64,000 nt of DNA from Pseudoalteromonas sp. GCY (GCF_016695175.1 NZ_CP068023.1:422501-486500); one strand, 5' to 3'. Shown: positions 31,952-40,688, counted from the first letter of the stretch. The notes: a model not told the origin generated them from the sequence alone. Program-made: numbers and translations.

Positions 31952-32693
31952 GCTCAATGACAAGGAGCGGCTAAGGTATAGTCGTCATTTGCTGTTAAAA
32001 GAGGTCGGTGAGCAAGGCCAACTCGCATTGAAACAGGCGCATGTCGCTGTGGTTGGCTGCGGTGGGCTGGGAAGTCCCGCGTTGTTTTACTTAGCGGCGA
32101 GTGGCATTGGTAAGCTTACATTTATTGATCACGATGAAGTTGAGTTGTCTAACCTACAGCGGCAAATTTTGTATAAAGTGAATCACTTAGGCCAGCAAAA
32201 GGCCAAAGCAGCAGGAAAGGTGCTGGCAAGTCTCAATAACGAGATCACACTAGTACCAATTAATGCGAGATTGACTGATAAGAACATCGCCGAGTTACTC
32301 TGTGATGCAGATATTGTCTTGGATTGCAGCGATAACTTTACTACCCGTTATTTGCTCAATAGGTATTGTTATCAAGCGAGTAAGGTGTTGATAGCAGGAG
32401 CCGCGATTGCCACGCAAGGCCAACTCATGTGCTTTGATTTTAGCGCTGAATCGCCTTGTTATGCTTGCGTTTTCCCTGAGGGTTTGCAAACACCAGTGGA
32501 GAATTGTGACAACTTTGGCGTCATTAGCCCATTACTGGGGGTGATCGGTGCGCAGCAAGCTTTATTGACCATAAATGTGCTACTTGGACATCATCAAGGA
32601 AGTGTATTTTGTACGCTAGATGGTATGAGTTTGCAGCAAAAGCAGTATGGGCTCAGTAAAAACCCCGAGTGTGAATGTTGTGGCTTGAAGTAG
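31944..32693 (+). CDS. thiF: ThiS adenylyltransferase ThiF
   Basis: An E1-like enzyme that adenylates the ThiS C-terminus. It has 249 residues, with nucleotide motif AVVGCGGLGSPALFYLA, the Arg/Asp-containing NLQRQILYKV, and zinc cysteines in CYACVFPE and CECCGLK. The ATG overlaps the thiDE end, and this is the last gene of the riboswitch-controlled operon. It faces psd tail to tail at 22 bases. Confidence 0.93.
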   Translation: MTELNDKERLRYSRHLLLKEVGEQGQLALKQAHVAVVGCGGLGSPALFYLAASGIGKLTFIDHDEVELSNLQRQILYKVNHLGQQKAKAAGKVLASLNNEITLVPINARLTDKNIAELLCDADIVLDCSDNFTTRYLLNRYCYQASKVLIAGAAIATQGQLMCFDFSAESPCYACVFPEGLQTPVENCDNFGVISPLLGVIGAQQALLTINVLLGHHQGSVFCTLDGMSLQQKQYGLSKNPECECCGLK

Positions 32694-32714
32694 TTTCAAG
32701 CCACTAACAGTAAT

Positions 32715-33581
32715 TTACTCTGCTATTTTTGCAAATGGCGTACCCATGCGTGTGACGGTCTCTGGGTTTTGGCCATCTAAGAACTCAGCCTTATTTGCCC
32801 CCCACGCTAAGATCACGGTAGAACCAAGCTTAAAGCGACCCATCTCTTCGCCTTTTTTCAGCGTTATCGCGTTGTCACCTTCTGCTGGATATGTCCAAGT
32901 AAAGACATCTCTTCCGGCTGGTGGTGTTACTGTACCGGCCCAAATCGTCTCAATGCTAGCGACGATAGTTGCACCAACCAATACCATAGAAAGCGGGCCA
33001 ATTTCAGTGTCAAAAATAGCAACAACTCGCTCGTTACGAGCAAATAAATTAGGCACATTTTGCGCGGTAAGTGGATTTACTGAGAATAAGTCACCCGGTA
33101 CATAAATCATTTTACGAAGGGTGCCATCAACCGGCATGTGGATACGGTGATAATCCTTCGGTGCTAGATAAATCGTTGCAAACTTACCACCAACATAAGG
33201 CGCAACGTCTTCTTCTTTACCGCCTAGCAGCGTCTGTAAGCTGTAGTTGTGACCCTTAGCTTGGATAATCTGACCATCGACGACATCACCAAGTTGGCTG
33301 ATTGCACCATCAACTGGGTGGGCAAGGATATCGCTATCTTCTGCCAAAGGACGGATCCCCGGCTTCAGTGGACGGGTAAAAAACTCGTTAAAGGTTTTAT
33401 AGTGAGCTGGATCTTCGTGCAATGCCTCGCTCATGTCGATTTTATATTGTTTGATAAACAGCTTAATTAGCTTTGTGGTTAAGGCGCCAGCTTCTGCTGC
33501 GGCAAGCTTACCAACCAAACGAGAAACCGCATGTTTAGGTAATGCATATTGCATGGCAATTTTTAGTTTATCCAAATTCAC
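32715..33581 (-). CDS. psd: Phosphatidylserine decarboxylase proenzyme
   Basis: Makes phosphatidylethanolamine at the inner membrane. It has 288 residues. The self-cleavage motif LGST is present with the pyruvoyl precursor at Ser254, the same number as in E. coli. Other conserved segments are [10 protein letters not shown] and FARNERVV. It lies downstream of rsgA on the same strand, as in many gammaproteobacteria. Confidence 0.97.
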   Translation of the reverse strand: MNLDKLKIAMQYALPKHAVSRLVGKLAAAEAGALTTKLIKLFIKQYKIDMSEALHEDPAHYKTFNEFFTRPLKPGIRPLAEDSDILAHPVDGAISQLGDVVDGQIIQAKGHNYSLQTLLGGKEEDVAPYVGGKFATIYLAPKDYHRIHMPVDGTLRKMIYVPGDLFSVNPLTAQNVPNLFARNERVVAIFDTEIGPLSMVLVGATIVASIETIWAGTVTPPAGRDVFTWTYPAEGDNAITLKKGEEMGRFKLGSTVILAWGANKAEFLDGQNPETVTRMGTPFAKIAE

Positions 33582-33680
33582 TTTTAACAGTTCCTAATTA
33601 TTAGTCTTGTCACTTTCGATTTTTTTGTATTGCGAAGTGGCTATCGGGCTCAAGTCATTGAGCCAATTTAGCAAATATTA

Positions 33681-34733
33681 TCAGACTCTCGGCGCGCGCG
33701 CACCTGCGCGGCCATCAGCCATAGATTCTAAAATACGATGGTAACTTTCAAAACGTAATTCGCTGATTTTACCGTTATCTACGGCTTCACGAAGTAAACA
33801 TCCCGGATCGTTTAGGTGTTTACAGTCTCTAAAGCGGCAGCCGCCAATAAACTCTCTAAATTCTTTAAAGCACCAAGTGACGCGTTCCACGTCTAAGTGC
33901 CATAGGCCGAACTCACGGATCCCTGGGCTGTCGATCAGGTTTCCACCGGACGGCAAGTGGTGTAAGCGCGATACTGTGGTTGTATGTTGCCCTAAGCCGC
34001 TATTTTCGGAGACTTCTTTGGTGAGAATATCTGCATTGGGCAGTACCGTATTGACCAACGTTGATTTGCCAACCCCTGATTGTCCAACAAAAATGTTATT
34101 TTTGTCCTCAAGCATGTGTTTTAACTCGTTAATGCCTTCGCCTGACTTTGTACTGACTAAGAGTACGCGATAGCCAAGTTCACGATATATATCTAAGACT
34201 TCATCAATATATTCGAGGCTTTCTTGGTCAAGCAAATCAATTTTATTAAGTAATAAAATTGGCTCTATGCCCATATCCTCACAAGCGACTAAGTAGCGAT
34301 CGATGATTTGAGGGGTAAATTCAGGCACAACGGCCGACACCATCAATATTTGGTCAATATTCGCAGCGACAACTTTCACACCGTCATAAAAATCTGGACG
34401 AGTGAGTTGTGTGCGCCTTTCATGCACAGCCTCAATTACGCCGGCTAAGTCACCATCACTGACCTTGGCACGACGAAAAATGACTTCATCACCGCAAACT
34501 AAGCTTGTTACGGTACGACGGATATTGCAACGCAAAACCTCTTGGTCTGTGGTTTCTATATCCGCATGTTGGCCGAAGCGGCTGATCACCACTGCGGCTT
34601 CTGTTGGCCCTAAGTTGTCGTTTTGCCATGAAACATCAGATACTTCTGTCTCTTTCGCTTTATCGATTCGCTTCTGATGATTGGCTTTAATCCGACGGGA
34701 TTGGCCCTTACTGAGTTTCTTTTTCTTTGCCAT
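33681..34733 (-). CDS. rsgA: Small ribosomal subunit maturation GTPase RsgA
   Basis: A circularly permuted GTPase that checks late 30S assembly. It has 350 residues: a basic N-terminus ([13 protein letters not shown]), an OB fold, G4 motif NKIDLLD ahead of G1 GQSGVGKST, then G3 DSPG and a zinc knuckle with Cys/His ligands in [14 protein letters not shown]. The promoter region is shared with the divergent orn. Confidence 0.97.
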   Translation of the reverse strand: MAKKKKLSKGQSRRIKANHQKRIDKAKETEVSDVSWQNDNLGPTEAAVVISRFGQHADIETTDQEVLRCNIRRTVTSLVCGDEVIFRRAKVSDGDLAGVIEAVHERRTQLTRPDFYDGVKVVAANIDQILMVSAVVPEFTPQIIDRYLVACEDMGIEPILLLNKIDLLDQESLEYIDEVLDIYRELGYRVLLVSTKSGEGINELKHMLEDKNNIFVGQSGVGKSTLVNTVLPNADILTKEVSENSGLGQHTTTVSRLHHLPSGGNLIDSPGIREFGLWHLDVERVTWCFKEFREFIGGCRFRDCKHLNDPGCLLREAVDNGKISELRFESYHRILESMADGRAGARAPRV

Positions 34734-34894
34734 GTTTATAATCTATTTAAGCTTTGGCGTGCAGAGCGTTCAAATTTAGGCTATAAATCAATAAAACGCC
34801 GCGCATGGTAAAAAAAGCTTTAGGTCGAGTGTTTAAACTAATATGATATATCTAATTGCATTGGATCTAAAGGAAAGTACCGCTAAGGTAAAGT

Positions 34895-35440
34895 ATGACT
34901 TTTCATGAATCAAACTTGATCTGGCTCGATCTAGAGATGACGGGGCTAGAACCGAAAACAGATAAAATCTTAGAAATCGCGACGGTGATCACAGATGGTG
35001 ATCTCAATGTTTTAGCTGAAGGTCCAGTAGTGGCAATTCATCAAAGTGATGAGCTGTTGGACAATATGGATGAGTGGTGCACCAATCAACATGGTCGCTC
35101 AGGTCTGACTGCTCGCTGTAAAGCGAGTAAGTTCACGGAAGCAGATGCAGTTAAGCAAACACTAGATTTCCTTAAAGAGTGGGTGCCGCCAGGTGCTTCT
35201 CCAATGTGTGGTAACTCTATTGGTCAAGACCGTAGATTCCTCAACAAATACATGCCAGAGCTAGAAGCTTATTTCCACTATCGCAATTTGGATGTCAGTA
35301 CGATAAAAGAACTTGCGAGACGTTGGAAGCCTGAGCTATTGGGTGAAATAAAGAAAAAAAGCTCTCATTTAGCACTGGATGATATCAAAGACTCCATCAT
35401 GGAGCTGAAAGTTTACCAAGAAAAATTCTTCAAAGTTTAA
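34895..35440 (+). CDS. orn: Oligoribonuclease
   Basis: A DEDDh 3'-5' exonuclease that degrades di- and short oligoribonucleotides, including pGpG from cyclic di-GMP turnover. It has 181 residues. The motif [12 protein letters not shown] holds the first two acidic residues, and [11 protein letters not shown] and [12 protein letters not shown] complete the active site. It is divergent from rsgA, as in E. coli. The tRNA-Gly array starts right after it. Confidence 0.98.
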   Translation: MTFHESNLIWLDLEMTGLEPKTDKILEIATVITDGDLNVLAEGPVVAIHQSDELLDNMDEWCTNQHGRSGLTARCKASKFTEADAVKQTLDFLKEWVPPGASPMCGNSIGQDRRFLNKYMPELEAYFHYRNLDVSTIKELARRWKPELLGEIKKKSSHLALDDIKDSIMELKVYQEKFFKV

Positions 35441-35447
35441 AAAACAC

Positions 35448-35480
35448 TTGCAAAGCAAATTTTATCTTGTAGAATCCTGC
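35448..35480 (+). promoter_or_regulatory. Promoter of the tRNA-Gly array
   Basis: TTGCAA (35448-35453), a 16-base spacer, and TAGAAT (35470-35475) make a good sigma-70 promoter. The following cctgccccgc is a GC-rich discriminator of the kind seen at stringently controlled stable-RNA promoters. It lies 8 bases after orn. Confidence 0.75.
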
Positions 35481-35529
35481 CCCGCTTGAGATGACAAGCC
35501 TTGCGAGGTTTCTTGAGCATTAATAAAGC

Positions 35530-35604
35530 AGTATAAGCTCAGCTGCTACAGGTAAGGACGCGACCTAGCGTAGTTACCGACAAATCCAGAGCTAAATATG
35601 TGAT
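35530..35604 (+). repeat. tRNA-derived repeat, type A, 5'-truncated (A0)
   Basis: The first unit of the array. It begins at gctcagctgctacagg, without the leading gcggcacta, then follows the type A pattern: hairpin GGTAA...ACGC/GCGT...TTACC and closing gagcta. The truncation removes part of the outer stem. Confidence 0.85.
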
Positions 35605-35684
35605 GCGGCACTAGCTCAGCTGCTAAAACGTTAGACGCGACCTCAAGGTTGCGCCCAGCGGAAAAATAAGAGCTATATAGAAAT
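35605..35684 (+). repeat. tRNA-derived repeat, type B (B1)
   Basis: 80 bases. The first 18 (gcggcactagctcagctg) equal the tRNA-Gly 5' end; then come hairpins CTAA-AACG-TTAG and CGCGACC-TCAA-GGTTGCG, enclosed by GCTG/CAGC and outer TAGCTC/GAGCTA. No GCC anticodon arm or T arm, so not a tRNA. Confidence 0.9.
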
Positions 35685-35761
35685 GCGGCACTAGCTCAGC
35701 TGCTACAGGTAAGGACGCGACCTAGCGTAGTTACCGACAAATCCAGAGCTAAATATGTGAT
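35685..35761 (+). repeat. tRNA-derived repeat, type A (A1)
   Basis: 77 bases, directly abutting tRNA-Gly copy 1. It has the tRNA 5' end, then GGTAA-GG-ACGC-GACCTA-GCGT-AG-TTACC and an outer TAGCTC/GAGCTA stem. Confidence 0.9.
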
Positions 35762-35837
35762 GCGGCACTAGCTCAGCTGGTAGAGCGCGACCTTGCCAAG
35801 GTCGAGGTCACGAGTTCGAACCTCGTGTGCCGCTCCA
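35762..35837 (+). tRNA. tRNA-Gly(GCC), copy 1
   Basis: A complete 76-base tRNA. The acceptor gcggcac pairs with gtgccgc, D arm gctc/gagc, anticodon stem cgacctt-GCC-aaggtcg, T arm with gttcgaa, and an encoded CCA end. All five copies in the array are identical. Confidence 0.98.
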
Positions 35838-35874
35838 AACACTTGTTTTAGGTGTATAAACTAAAAAATGTGAT

Positions 35875-35952
35875 GCGGCACTAGCTCAGCTGCTACAGGT
35901 AAAGACGCGACCTTGCGTAGTTACCGACAACATAACGAGCTAACTATGGAAT
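35875..35952 (+). repeat. tRNA-derived repeat, type A variant (A2)
   Basis: 78 bases after a 37-base spacer that contains a small ACACTT/AGGTGT hairpin. The loop reads GACCTT rather than GACCTA, and the 3' part (aacataacgagctaactatgg) differs from A1 while keeping gagcta. Confidence 0.9.
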
Positions 35953-36031
35953 GCGGCACTAGCTCAGCTGCAGTAGGTAATCAACGCGACCTTGCGTAAT
36001 TACCGACAATATAATGAGCTAACTATGGAAT
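35953..36031 (+). repeat. tRNA-derived repeat, type A variant (A3)
   Basis: 79 bases, the most diverged A unit (cagtaggtaatcaacgcgac). The two hairpin arms persist, and the outer helix is lengthened to GGTAAT/ATTACC. It abuts tRNA-Gly copy 2. Confidence 0.88.
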
Positions 36032-36107
36032 GCGGCACTAGCTCAGCTGGTAGAGCGCGACCTTGCCAAGGTCGAGGTCACGAGTTCGAACCTCGTGTGC
36101 CGCTCCA
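36032..36107 (+). tRNA. tRNA-Gly(GCC), copy 2
   Basis: A 76-base sequence identical to copy 1, with encoded CCA. It is preceded by repeat A3 and followed by a spacer whose only change from the first is acttactt for acttgttt. Confidence 0.98.
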
Positions 36108-36144
36108 AACACTTACTTTAGGTGTATAAACTAAAAAATGTAAT

Positions 36145-36221
36145 GCGGCACTAGCTCAGCTGCTACAGGTAAAGACGCGACCTAGCGTAGTTACCGATAA
36201 ATCCAGAGCTAAATATGTGAT
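36145..36221 (+). repeat. tRNA-derived repeat, type A (A4)
   Basis: 77 bases, like A1 apart from ggtaaag for ggtaagg and ttaccgataaa for ttaccgacaaa; both changes fall outside the paired arms. Confidence 0.9.
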
Positions 36222-36298
36222 GCGGCACTAGCTCAGCTGCTACAGGTAAAGACGCGACCTAGCGTAGTTACCGACAAATCCAGAGCTAAATATGTGAT
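36222..36298 (+). repeat. tRNA-derived repeat, type A (A5)
   Basis: 77 bases, near-identical to A4, abutting tRNA-Gly copy 3. A4 and A5 form a head-to-tail pair, which points to unit duplication. Confidence 0.9.
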
Positions 36299-36374
36299 GC
36301 GGCACTAGCTCAGCTGGTAGAGCGCGACCTTGCCAAGGTCGAGGTCACGAGTTCGAACCTCGTGTGCCGCTCCA
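36299..36374 (+). tRNA. tRNA-Gly(GCC), copy 3
   Basis: A 76-base sequence identical to copy 1 with encoded CCA, followed by the same 37-base spacer as copy 1. Confidence 0.98.
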
Positions 36375-36411
36375 AACACTTGTTTTAGGTGTATAAACTA
36401 AAAAATGTGAT

Positions 36412-36491
36412 GTGGCACTAGCTCAGCTGCTAAAACGTTAGACGCGACCTCAAGGTTGCGCCCAGCGGAAAATTAAGAGCTACATCGGAAT
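36412..36491 (+). repeat. tRNA-derived repeat, type B (B2)
   Basis: 80 bases. The first bases read gtggcacta (C to T at position 2 of the tRNA-like end). The CGCGACC/GGTTGCG and TAGCTC/GAGCTA stems are intact. It abuts copy 4. Confidence 0.9.
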
Positions 36492-36567
36492 GCGGCACTA
36501 GCTCAGCTGGTAGAGCGCGACCTTGCCAAGGTCGAGGTCACGAGTTCGAACCTCGTGTGCCGCTCCA
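36492..36567 (+). tRNA. tRNA-Gly(GCC), copy 4
   Basis: A 76-base sequence identical to copy 1 with encoded CCA. It is followed by a different, AT-rich spacer (ttctcagttcatattcgactg). Confidence 0.98.
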
Positions 36568-36615
36568 AAATTCTCAGTTCATATTCGACTGAAAAAATAA
36601 AGAATATGATGTGAT

Positions 36616-36695
36616 GCGGCACTAGCTCAGCTGCTAAAACGTTAGACGCGACCTCAAGGTTGCGCCCAGCGGAGAAATAAGAGCTATATCGGAAT
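36616..36695 (+). repeat. tRNA-derived repeat, type B (B3)
   Basis: 80 bases, matching B4 except gcggagaaat for gcggaaaaat, a change in the unpaired linker. Confidence 0.9.
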
Positions 36696-36775
36696 GCGGC
36701 ACTAGCTCAGCTGCTAAAACGTTAGACGCGACCTCAAGGTTGCGCCCAGCGGAAAAATAAGAGCTATATCGGAAT
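36696..36775 (+). repeat. tRNA-derived repeat, type B (B4)
   Basis: 80 bases, directly following B3 and abutting the last tRNA. Confidence 0.9.
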
Positions 36776-36851
36776 GCGGCACTAGCTCAGCTGGTAGAGC
36801 GCGACCTTGCCAAGGTCGAGGTCACGAGTTCGAACCTCGTGTGCCGCTCCA
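36776..36851 (+). tRNA. tRNA-Gly(GCC), copy 5
   Basis: A 76-base sequence identical to copy 1 with encoded CCA, and the last unit of the array. A T-rich stretch follows, without a clear stem. Confidence 0.98.
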
Positions 36852-36973
36852 CCCCCCTAAATATTCTTATTTTTCAATCTCTCTAAAAAAACTTGCAGAT
36901 ATAGTCTTATTCCACCAATTTTTCATAACAAACTGATTGCTTAATTTTAATGCTACGCGTAAAATACTCGCTC

Positions 36974-37031
36974 TTTCGGCCTTACTATTATCGTTCCTTG
37001 CCTTACCCCGACTGGCCGAAACGGGACAAGG
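36974..37031 (+). promoter_or_regulatory. Structured rpsF leader (possible S6:S18 autoregulatory motif)
   Basis: TTTCGGCC (36974-36981) is perfectly complementary to GGCCGAAA (37014-37021). CCTTG (36996-37000) and CCCG (37007-37010) inside that loop are complementary to CGGG (37022-37025) and CAAGG (37027-37031), so the two helices would interlock as a pseudoknot or compete. The rpsF operon is known in many bacteria to be repressed by S6:S18 binding to its leader; whether this is that motif is inferred. The rest of 36852-37055 shows nothing else definite. Confidence 0.5.
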
Positions 37032-37055
37032 CTATACTAACCGTAAGGAATATCC

Positions 37056-37397
37056 ATGCGTCATTACGAAATCGTATTCATGGTTCACCCAGACCAAAGT
37101 GAGCAAGTACCTGGTATGATCGAGCGTTATACTGGTGCTATCACTGAAGCTGGCGGTACTATTCACCGTCTAGAAGACTGGGGTCGTCGTCAACTGGCTT
37201 ACCCAATCGAAAAGCTTCACAAAGCACACTATGTTCTATTGAACGTTGAAGCACCAACTGAAGTAATCAACGAGCTTGAAACTTCTTTCCGCTACAACGA
37301 TGCAGTGCTTCGTAACCTAGTTATGCGTACTAAAAACGCGGTAACTGAAGCGTCTCCTCTTGCAAAAGAAGAGAAAAAAGAAGCAGCTTCTGCTTAA
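37056..37397 (+). CDS. rpsF: 30S ribosomal protein S6
   Basis: 113 residues, starting [20 protein letters not shown], with the typical alanine- and lysine-rich tail. It pairs with S18 on the 30S platform. The ribosome binding site is taaggaat. First gene of rpsF-priB-rpsR-rplI. Confidence 0.98.
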   Translation: MRHYEIVFMVHPDQSEQVPGMIERYTGAITEAGGTIHRLEDWGRRQLAYPIEKLHKAHYVLLNVEAPTEVINELETSFRYNDAVLRNLVMRTKNAVTEASPLAKEEKKEAASA

Positions 37398-37435
37398 TCG
37401 TTGTTGATTTCGGATTTGACTAACCTTTCGAGGTA

Positions 37436-37765
37436 ATGGTGAGTAATCAGGTTGACCTGTATACCAATCAATATCTGCTTTCGGGCGTGATTTGTAAAAC
37501 ACCTAAATTTAGTCAAAGCCCAGCTGGGATCCCACATTGCATATTTGTACTTGAGCACAAATCAATGCAATTAGAGGCTGACCTTACTCGAAATGCCTAC
37601 GTGCGTATTCAAGTGGTTGCCAGTGGAGAACAGTTCCGAAACCAAACTGAGCATTTATACGTTGGGCAAGCATTACAAGTTCGCGGTTTTATAAATCGCC
37701 ACGAGAGCCGAAATGGCTTGAGTCAGCTGGTATTGCACGCACAACATATTGAAAGAATTAATTGA
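37436..37765 (+). CDS. priB: Primosomal replication protein N (PriB)
   Basis: A 109-residue OB-fold single-stranded DNA-binding protein ([20 protein letters not shown], then [13 protein letters not shown]) that works with PriA in replication restart. The start is ATG 37436, behind cgagg. Its place between rpsF and rpsR is conserved in gammaproteobacteria. Confidence 0.95.
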   Translation: MVSNQVDLYTNQYLLSGVICKTPKFSQSPAGIPHCIFVLEHKSMQLEADLTRNAYVRIQVVASGEQFRNQTEHLYVGQALQVRGFINRHESRNGLSQLVLHAQHIERIN

Positions 37766-37776
37766 GGAAATTACTC

Positions 37777-38004
37777 ATGGCACGTTATTTCAGACGTCGT
37801 AAGTTCTGCCGTTTTAAAGCGGAAGGCGTACAACAAATTGATTACAAAGATCTGGCTACTCTTAGAAACTACGTAACAGAAAGTGGCAAAATCGTACCTA
37901 GCCGTATCACAGGTACTAGCGCTAAATACCAGCGTCAGCTAGCAACTGCTATCAAGCGTGCTCGCTACCTAGCCCTTCTTCCATACACTGACTTACACAA
38001 GTAA
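37777..38004 (+). CDS. rpsR: 30S ribosomal protein S18
   Basis: 75 residues from ATG 37777 ([20 protein letters not shown]), the usual length; an upstream in-frame start at 37762 would add five residues and is rejected because gaggaa sits just ahead of 37777. Partner of S6. Confidence 0.98.
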
Positions 38005-38039
38005 GCAGCTGATTACTAGTTTTTAAAAGGTGTAGAGAC

Positions 38040-38492
38040 ATGCAAGTTATTCTACTAGACAAAATTGCAAACCTAGGTAGCCTAGGTGATCAGGTTAATG
38101 TTAAATCTGGCTTCGCACGTAACTTCTTATTCCCTAAGGGTAAAGCAGTTCCTGCAACTAAATCTAACATTGAAACTTTCGAAGCACGTCGCGCTGAGCT
38201 TGAAGCGAAAATCGCTGAAGAGCTAGTTGCTGCACAGGCACGCGCTGAAAAACTAGAAGCACTAGCTGAAGTAACTCTAGTTTCTAAAGCGGGTGACGAA
38301 GGTAAGTTATTCGGTTCTATCGGTACTCGCGATATTGCTGATGCTATCTCTGCAGTAGGTGTTGAGGTATCTAAGTCAGAAGTTCGTCTACCTCTTGGTA
38401 CTATCCGTGAGACTGGCGAGTTCGATGTAGCTATCCAAGTACACTCTGACGTTACAGCTACGATCAAAGTAATCGTAATTGCTGAAGCTTAA
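38040..38492 (+). CDS. rplI: 50S ribosomal protein L9
   Basis: 150 residues: the N-terminal 23S-binding domain [20 protein letters not shown] with [16 protein letters not shown], a long alanine/glutamate-rich connecting helix and a C-terminal domain ending IKVIVIAEA. It ends the ribosomal operon; a terminator follows at once. Confidence 0.98.
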   Translation: MQVILLDKIANLGSLGDQVNVKSGFARNFLFPKGKAVPATKSNIETFEARRAELEAKIAEELVAAQARAEKLEALAEVTLVSKAGDEGKLFGSIGTRDIADAISAVGVEVSKSEVRLPLGTIRETGEFDVAIQVHSDVTATIKVIVIAEA

Positions 38493-38512
38493 TTTTTAAT
38501 TGAGCTTAAATT

Positions 38513-38545
38513 AAAAAAGCCGTGTATTTTATACACGGCTTTTTA
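38513..38545 (+). terminator. Intrinsic terminator after rplI
   Basis: AAAAAGCCGTGTAT and ATACACGGCTTTTT around a short TTT loop, with a T run, 20 bases after the stop. Confidence 0.95.
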
Positions 38546-38930
38546 TTCACTTAATTTACCTAAATTCGCCCGAATTTCGAACAGTAAAAACCTAGTTAAC
38601 AGATATTCTTAATGCTGAATGCATTGAATATTAAAAATATTGGTTTTGTTGGCATCCAAATCTTAGGTTGAATTAAGTAACCCCTCGAAGAAAATCATAA
38701 TAATCTTATTCATACCAATTTAAGGTGTGACATGGATGATCCTCTCGCTCAAAGTTTGCCTTATATCAAAAGGCAATACTGCTGTAATGTGGTGTAATAA
38801 GTTTCCTTTTTAGAAACTTTCGCTCCATGTTATGTTTACATATTATAGGTTAACCCTTTTCTTTGTCTTTTGTCTGTCATACAGTGCAATGTAAATGACA
38901 GCGCTATCAATCTAGTGGTGGAATAATTAA
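38546..38930 (+). promoter_or_regulatory. Upstream region of the minor pilin cluster
   Basis: 385 bases without a gene. An inverted repeat CTGTCAT/ATGACAG (about 38874-38901) lies 30 bases ahead of pilE and could be an operator or leader hairpin. A clear sigma-54 -24/-12 pair was not found. The rest is AT-rich with no further structure I can support. Confidence 0.35.
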
Positions 38931-39344
38931 ATGTCTGTAAATAAAGGTTTTACACTTACGGAGCTATTAATTGCCGTTGCAATCGTGGCGATCACTGCCA
39001 GTGTGGCATATCCGTCGTATGTGGAATACGTTCAGGATGGGCGTCGTTCGCAAGCACAGCAGCAAATGTTGGAAATGGCTGGTGTGATTGAACGCATATA
39101 CAGCCGCAATAGTGGCTATCCTGATGCGAGTTTACTTACAGATTTGCCTGAGTCTAAATTCTACACGTTTAAATATATTCCCACTGATAAACCAAATGGC
39201 GCTGTTGGGCAATACCGTAATTTGGGATATCAATTTACAGCTACGCCAATAGTAGGAAAAGCACAAGCAGCTGACAGGTGTGGTGTGCTAAGTATCAACC
39301 ATCTTGGTGAACAAGGACCGAAGAACAATGATTGCTGGCAATAG
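38931..39344 (+). CDS. pilE: Type IV pilin-like protein PilE
   Basis: A 137-residue prepilin. The short leader MSVNKG is cut before F in GFTLTELLIAV, with Glu at mature position 5; a hydrophobic helix continues to about residue 30. The tail has two Cys (DRCGVLSINHLGEQ and NDCWQ), the usual pilin disulphide loop. First gene of pilE-fimT-pilV-pilW-pilX. The order differs from Pseudomonas, where pilE is last. Confidence 0.88.
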   Translation: MSVNKGFTLTELLIAVAIVAITASVAYPSYVEYVQDGRRSQAQQQMLEMAGVIERIYSRNSGYPDASLLTDLPESKFYTFKYIPTDKPNGAVGQYRNLGYQFTATPIVGKAQAADRCGVLSINHLGEQGPKNNDCWQ

Positions 39345-39786
39345 ACATTTAGGGTTTACCTTGCTTGAGCTGCTTATTTCCATGGCAATACTTGCAATTT
39401 TAGCTTCGATAGCAGCGCCCAGTTTTATAAAGCAAATTCAGCAAGACAGACTTACGACGCATGCTAATCAACTGCAGGCGGTATATCGCTTGGCCCGCAG
39501 TGAAGCGGTTCGACGTGAGCAACAGGTATCACTGGTCGTTGAGGACAGCGACTGGGTTGTGAAAACCACTGAAAATGGCCAATTGACCGAAGTGGGGCGG
39601 TTTTCTATTAAACACAGCTCGATAGAAGTGGCACTGGCCGACCAAGTTGTGCGCGAAAGTGGCGAAGTGCTGGCTACAAACAACATATTGATCACCGACA
39701 ACATTACCGATACCCAGGATTATCGTTTATGTGTGCTGGTCAGTGGTCAAAGTTGGTTAGCTGAGGCGGAACAAAATTGCAGTTAA
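39328..39786 (+). CDS. fimT: Minor pilin FimT/GspH
   Basis: 152 residues from ATG 39328, overlapping the pilE end by 17 bases. The prepilin site is HLGFTLLELLISMAI with Glu5. The GspH/FimT domain follows (RLARSEAVRREQQVSLVVE). Minor pilins of this class prime pilus assembly and in some species bind DNA. A longer start at 39304 would extend the leader and is less likely. Confidence 0.87.
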   Translation: MIAGNRHLGFTLLELLISMAILAILASIAAPSFIKQIQQDRLTTHANQLQAVYRLARSEAVRREQQVSLVVEDSDWVVKTTENGQLTEVGRFSIKHSSIEVALADQVVRESGEVLATNNILITDNITDTQDYRLCVLVSGQSWLAEAEQNCS

Positions 39787-40199
39787 GTAAGGGGTTTTCT
39801 CTCATTGAGGTCGTGGTGTCGATGTTGGTGGCTGGGCTAATGTTGCTTGGTCTTGCTGCGACGCAGCTTAAGTCATTACAGTTTGCCTCCAATAGCTTTC
39901 AATACACGATGGCGTTAATTCATGGCCAAAATGCAATTGAGAGGATATGGCCCTTGTTATGTGAATTACAACATAACAACAATGATATGACATTCGCTAA
40001 TCCACTTATTCAACAGCTGCATCCAGCGGATAGTCGCTTTACGTTAGTGCTGCCTCCGGTATATAGCAATAACATGCAGCTTACAGTGAGTTGGGAAGAT
40101 AAGCGGGTAAAAAACGCTGCTGAAAACCAAATTTCTTTGACTACCAGTTACCCAAATGTTGCGGATACTTGCTCTCCACCGCCTGGAGGGGGCTTATGA
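39777..40199 (+). CDS. pilV: Minor pilin PilV
   Basis: 140 residues from a TTG at 39777 (no in-frame ATG precedes the prepilin site), overlapping the fimT end. The cleavage motif is SKGFSLIEVVVSML with Glu5, then LGLAATQLKSLQFA as in PilV. Probably part of the minor-pilin tip complex. The TTG and overlap suggest coupled, low-level translation. Confidence 0.85.
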   Translation: MQLSKGFSLIEVVVSMLVAGLMLLGLAATQLKSLQFASNSFQYTMALIHGQNAIERIWPLLCELQHNNNDMTFANPLIQQLHPADSRFTLVLPPVYSNNMQLTVSWEDKRVKNAAENQISLTTSYPNVADTCSPPPGGGL

Positions 40200-40684
40200 A
40201 ACAAATAAAGGGATATACCTTACTGGAACTCATGGTTGCGATGGTTGTGGGGTTGGTTTTAGTTATTGGGATTGCAACGTCATACACGTCGATAAAAGAA
40301 ACGGTGACGACAAGCCAACAGCTCGCAACATCGCAAGAGATTGTTCGCTATACCAATCGAGTGATGATGCGCAGCATCAAGCAAACTCAGGAAATCCCTA
40401 CTGTGACGGCGACCGATATTACGATCCGCCAATTGGCTGGGGTGCCCGCTTGTGATGGCAGCGTACCTACGGCTGACTACACTGAGCGCTATTTTTTACA
40501 AGATGGGTATTTAGTGTGCGATCGCGGCACGGGTGATATCAATCTTTTGAAAGGGGTAACTGGACTCGCGTTTGCAACCGATGCCAGTGGTCAGTTAATT
40601 ACAGTCACAATACAAGGTAGTAGTTTTCCGACGCAGTACGGTGCAGGCATACAGATGAATTTTTACGCTGGATTAGGTAGCTAA
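40196..40684 (+). CDS. pilW: Minor pilin PilW
   Basis: 162 residues from ATG 40196, which overlaps the pilV stop and follows a very strong ggaggggg. The prepilin motif is IKGYTLLELMVAM with Glu5, followed by VGLVLVIGIATSYTSIKET. It is shorter than many PilW proteins (often over 250 residues). Confidence 0.82.
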   Translation: MKQIKGYTLLELMVAMVVGLVLVIGIATSYTSIKETVTTSQQLATSQEIVRYTNRVMMRSIKQTQEIPTVTATDITIRQLAGVPACDGSVPTADYTERYFLQDGYLVCDRGTGDINLLKGVTGLAFATDASGQLITVTIQGSSFPTQYGAGIQMNFYAGLGS

Positions 40685-40688
40685 TACA

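Noticed and set aside
35530..36851. CRISPR-like regular repeats
   Set aside because: The repeats are tRNA genes and tRNA-derived units of 75-80 bases in two families, not short palindromic repeats with unique spacers, and no cas gene is near.
36937..37119. 60-codon frame starting with a hydrophobic segment just before rpsF
   Set aside because: It begins with TTG, runs into rpsF in another frame and coincides with the structured leader; no ribosome binding site.
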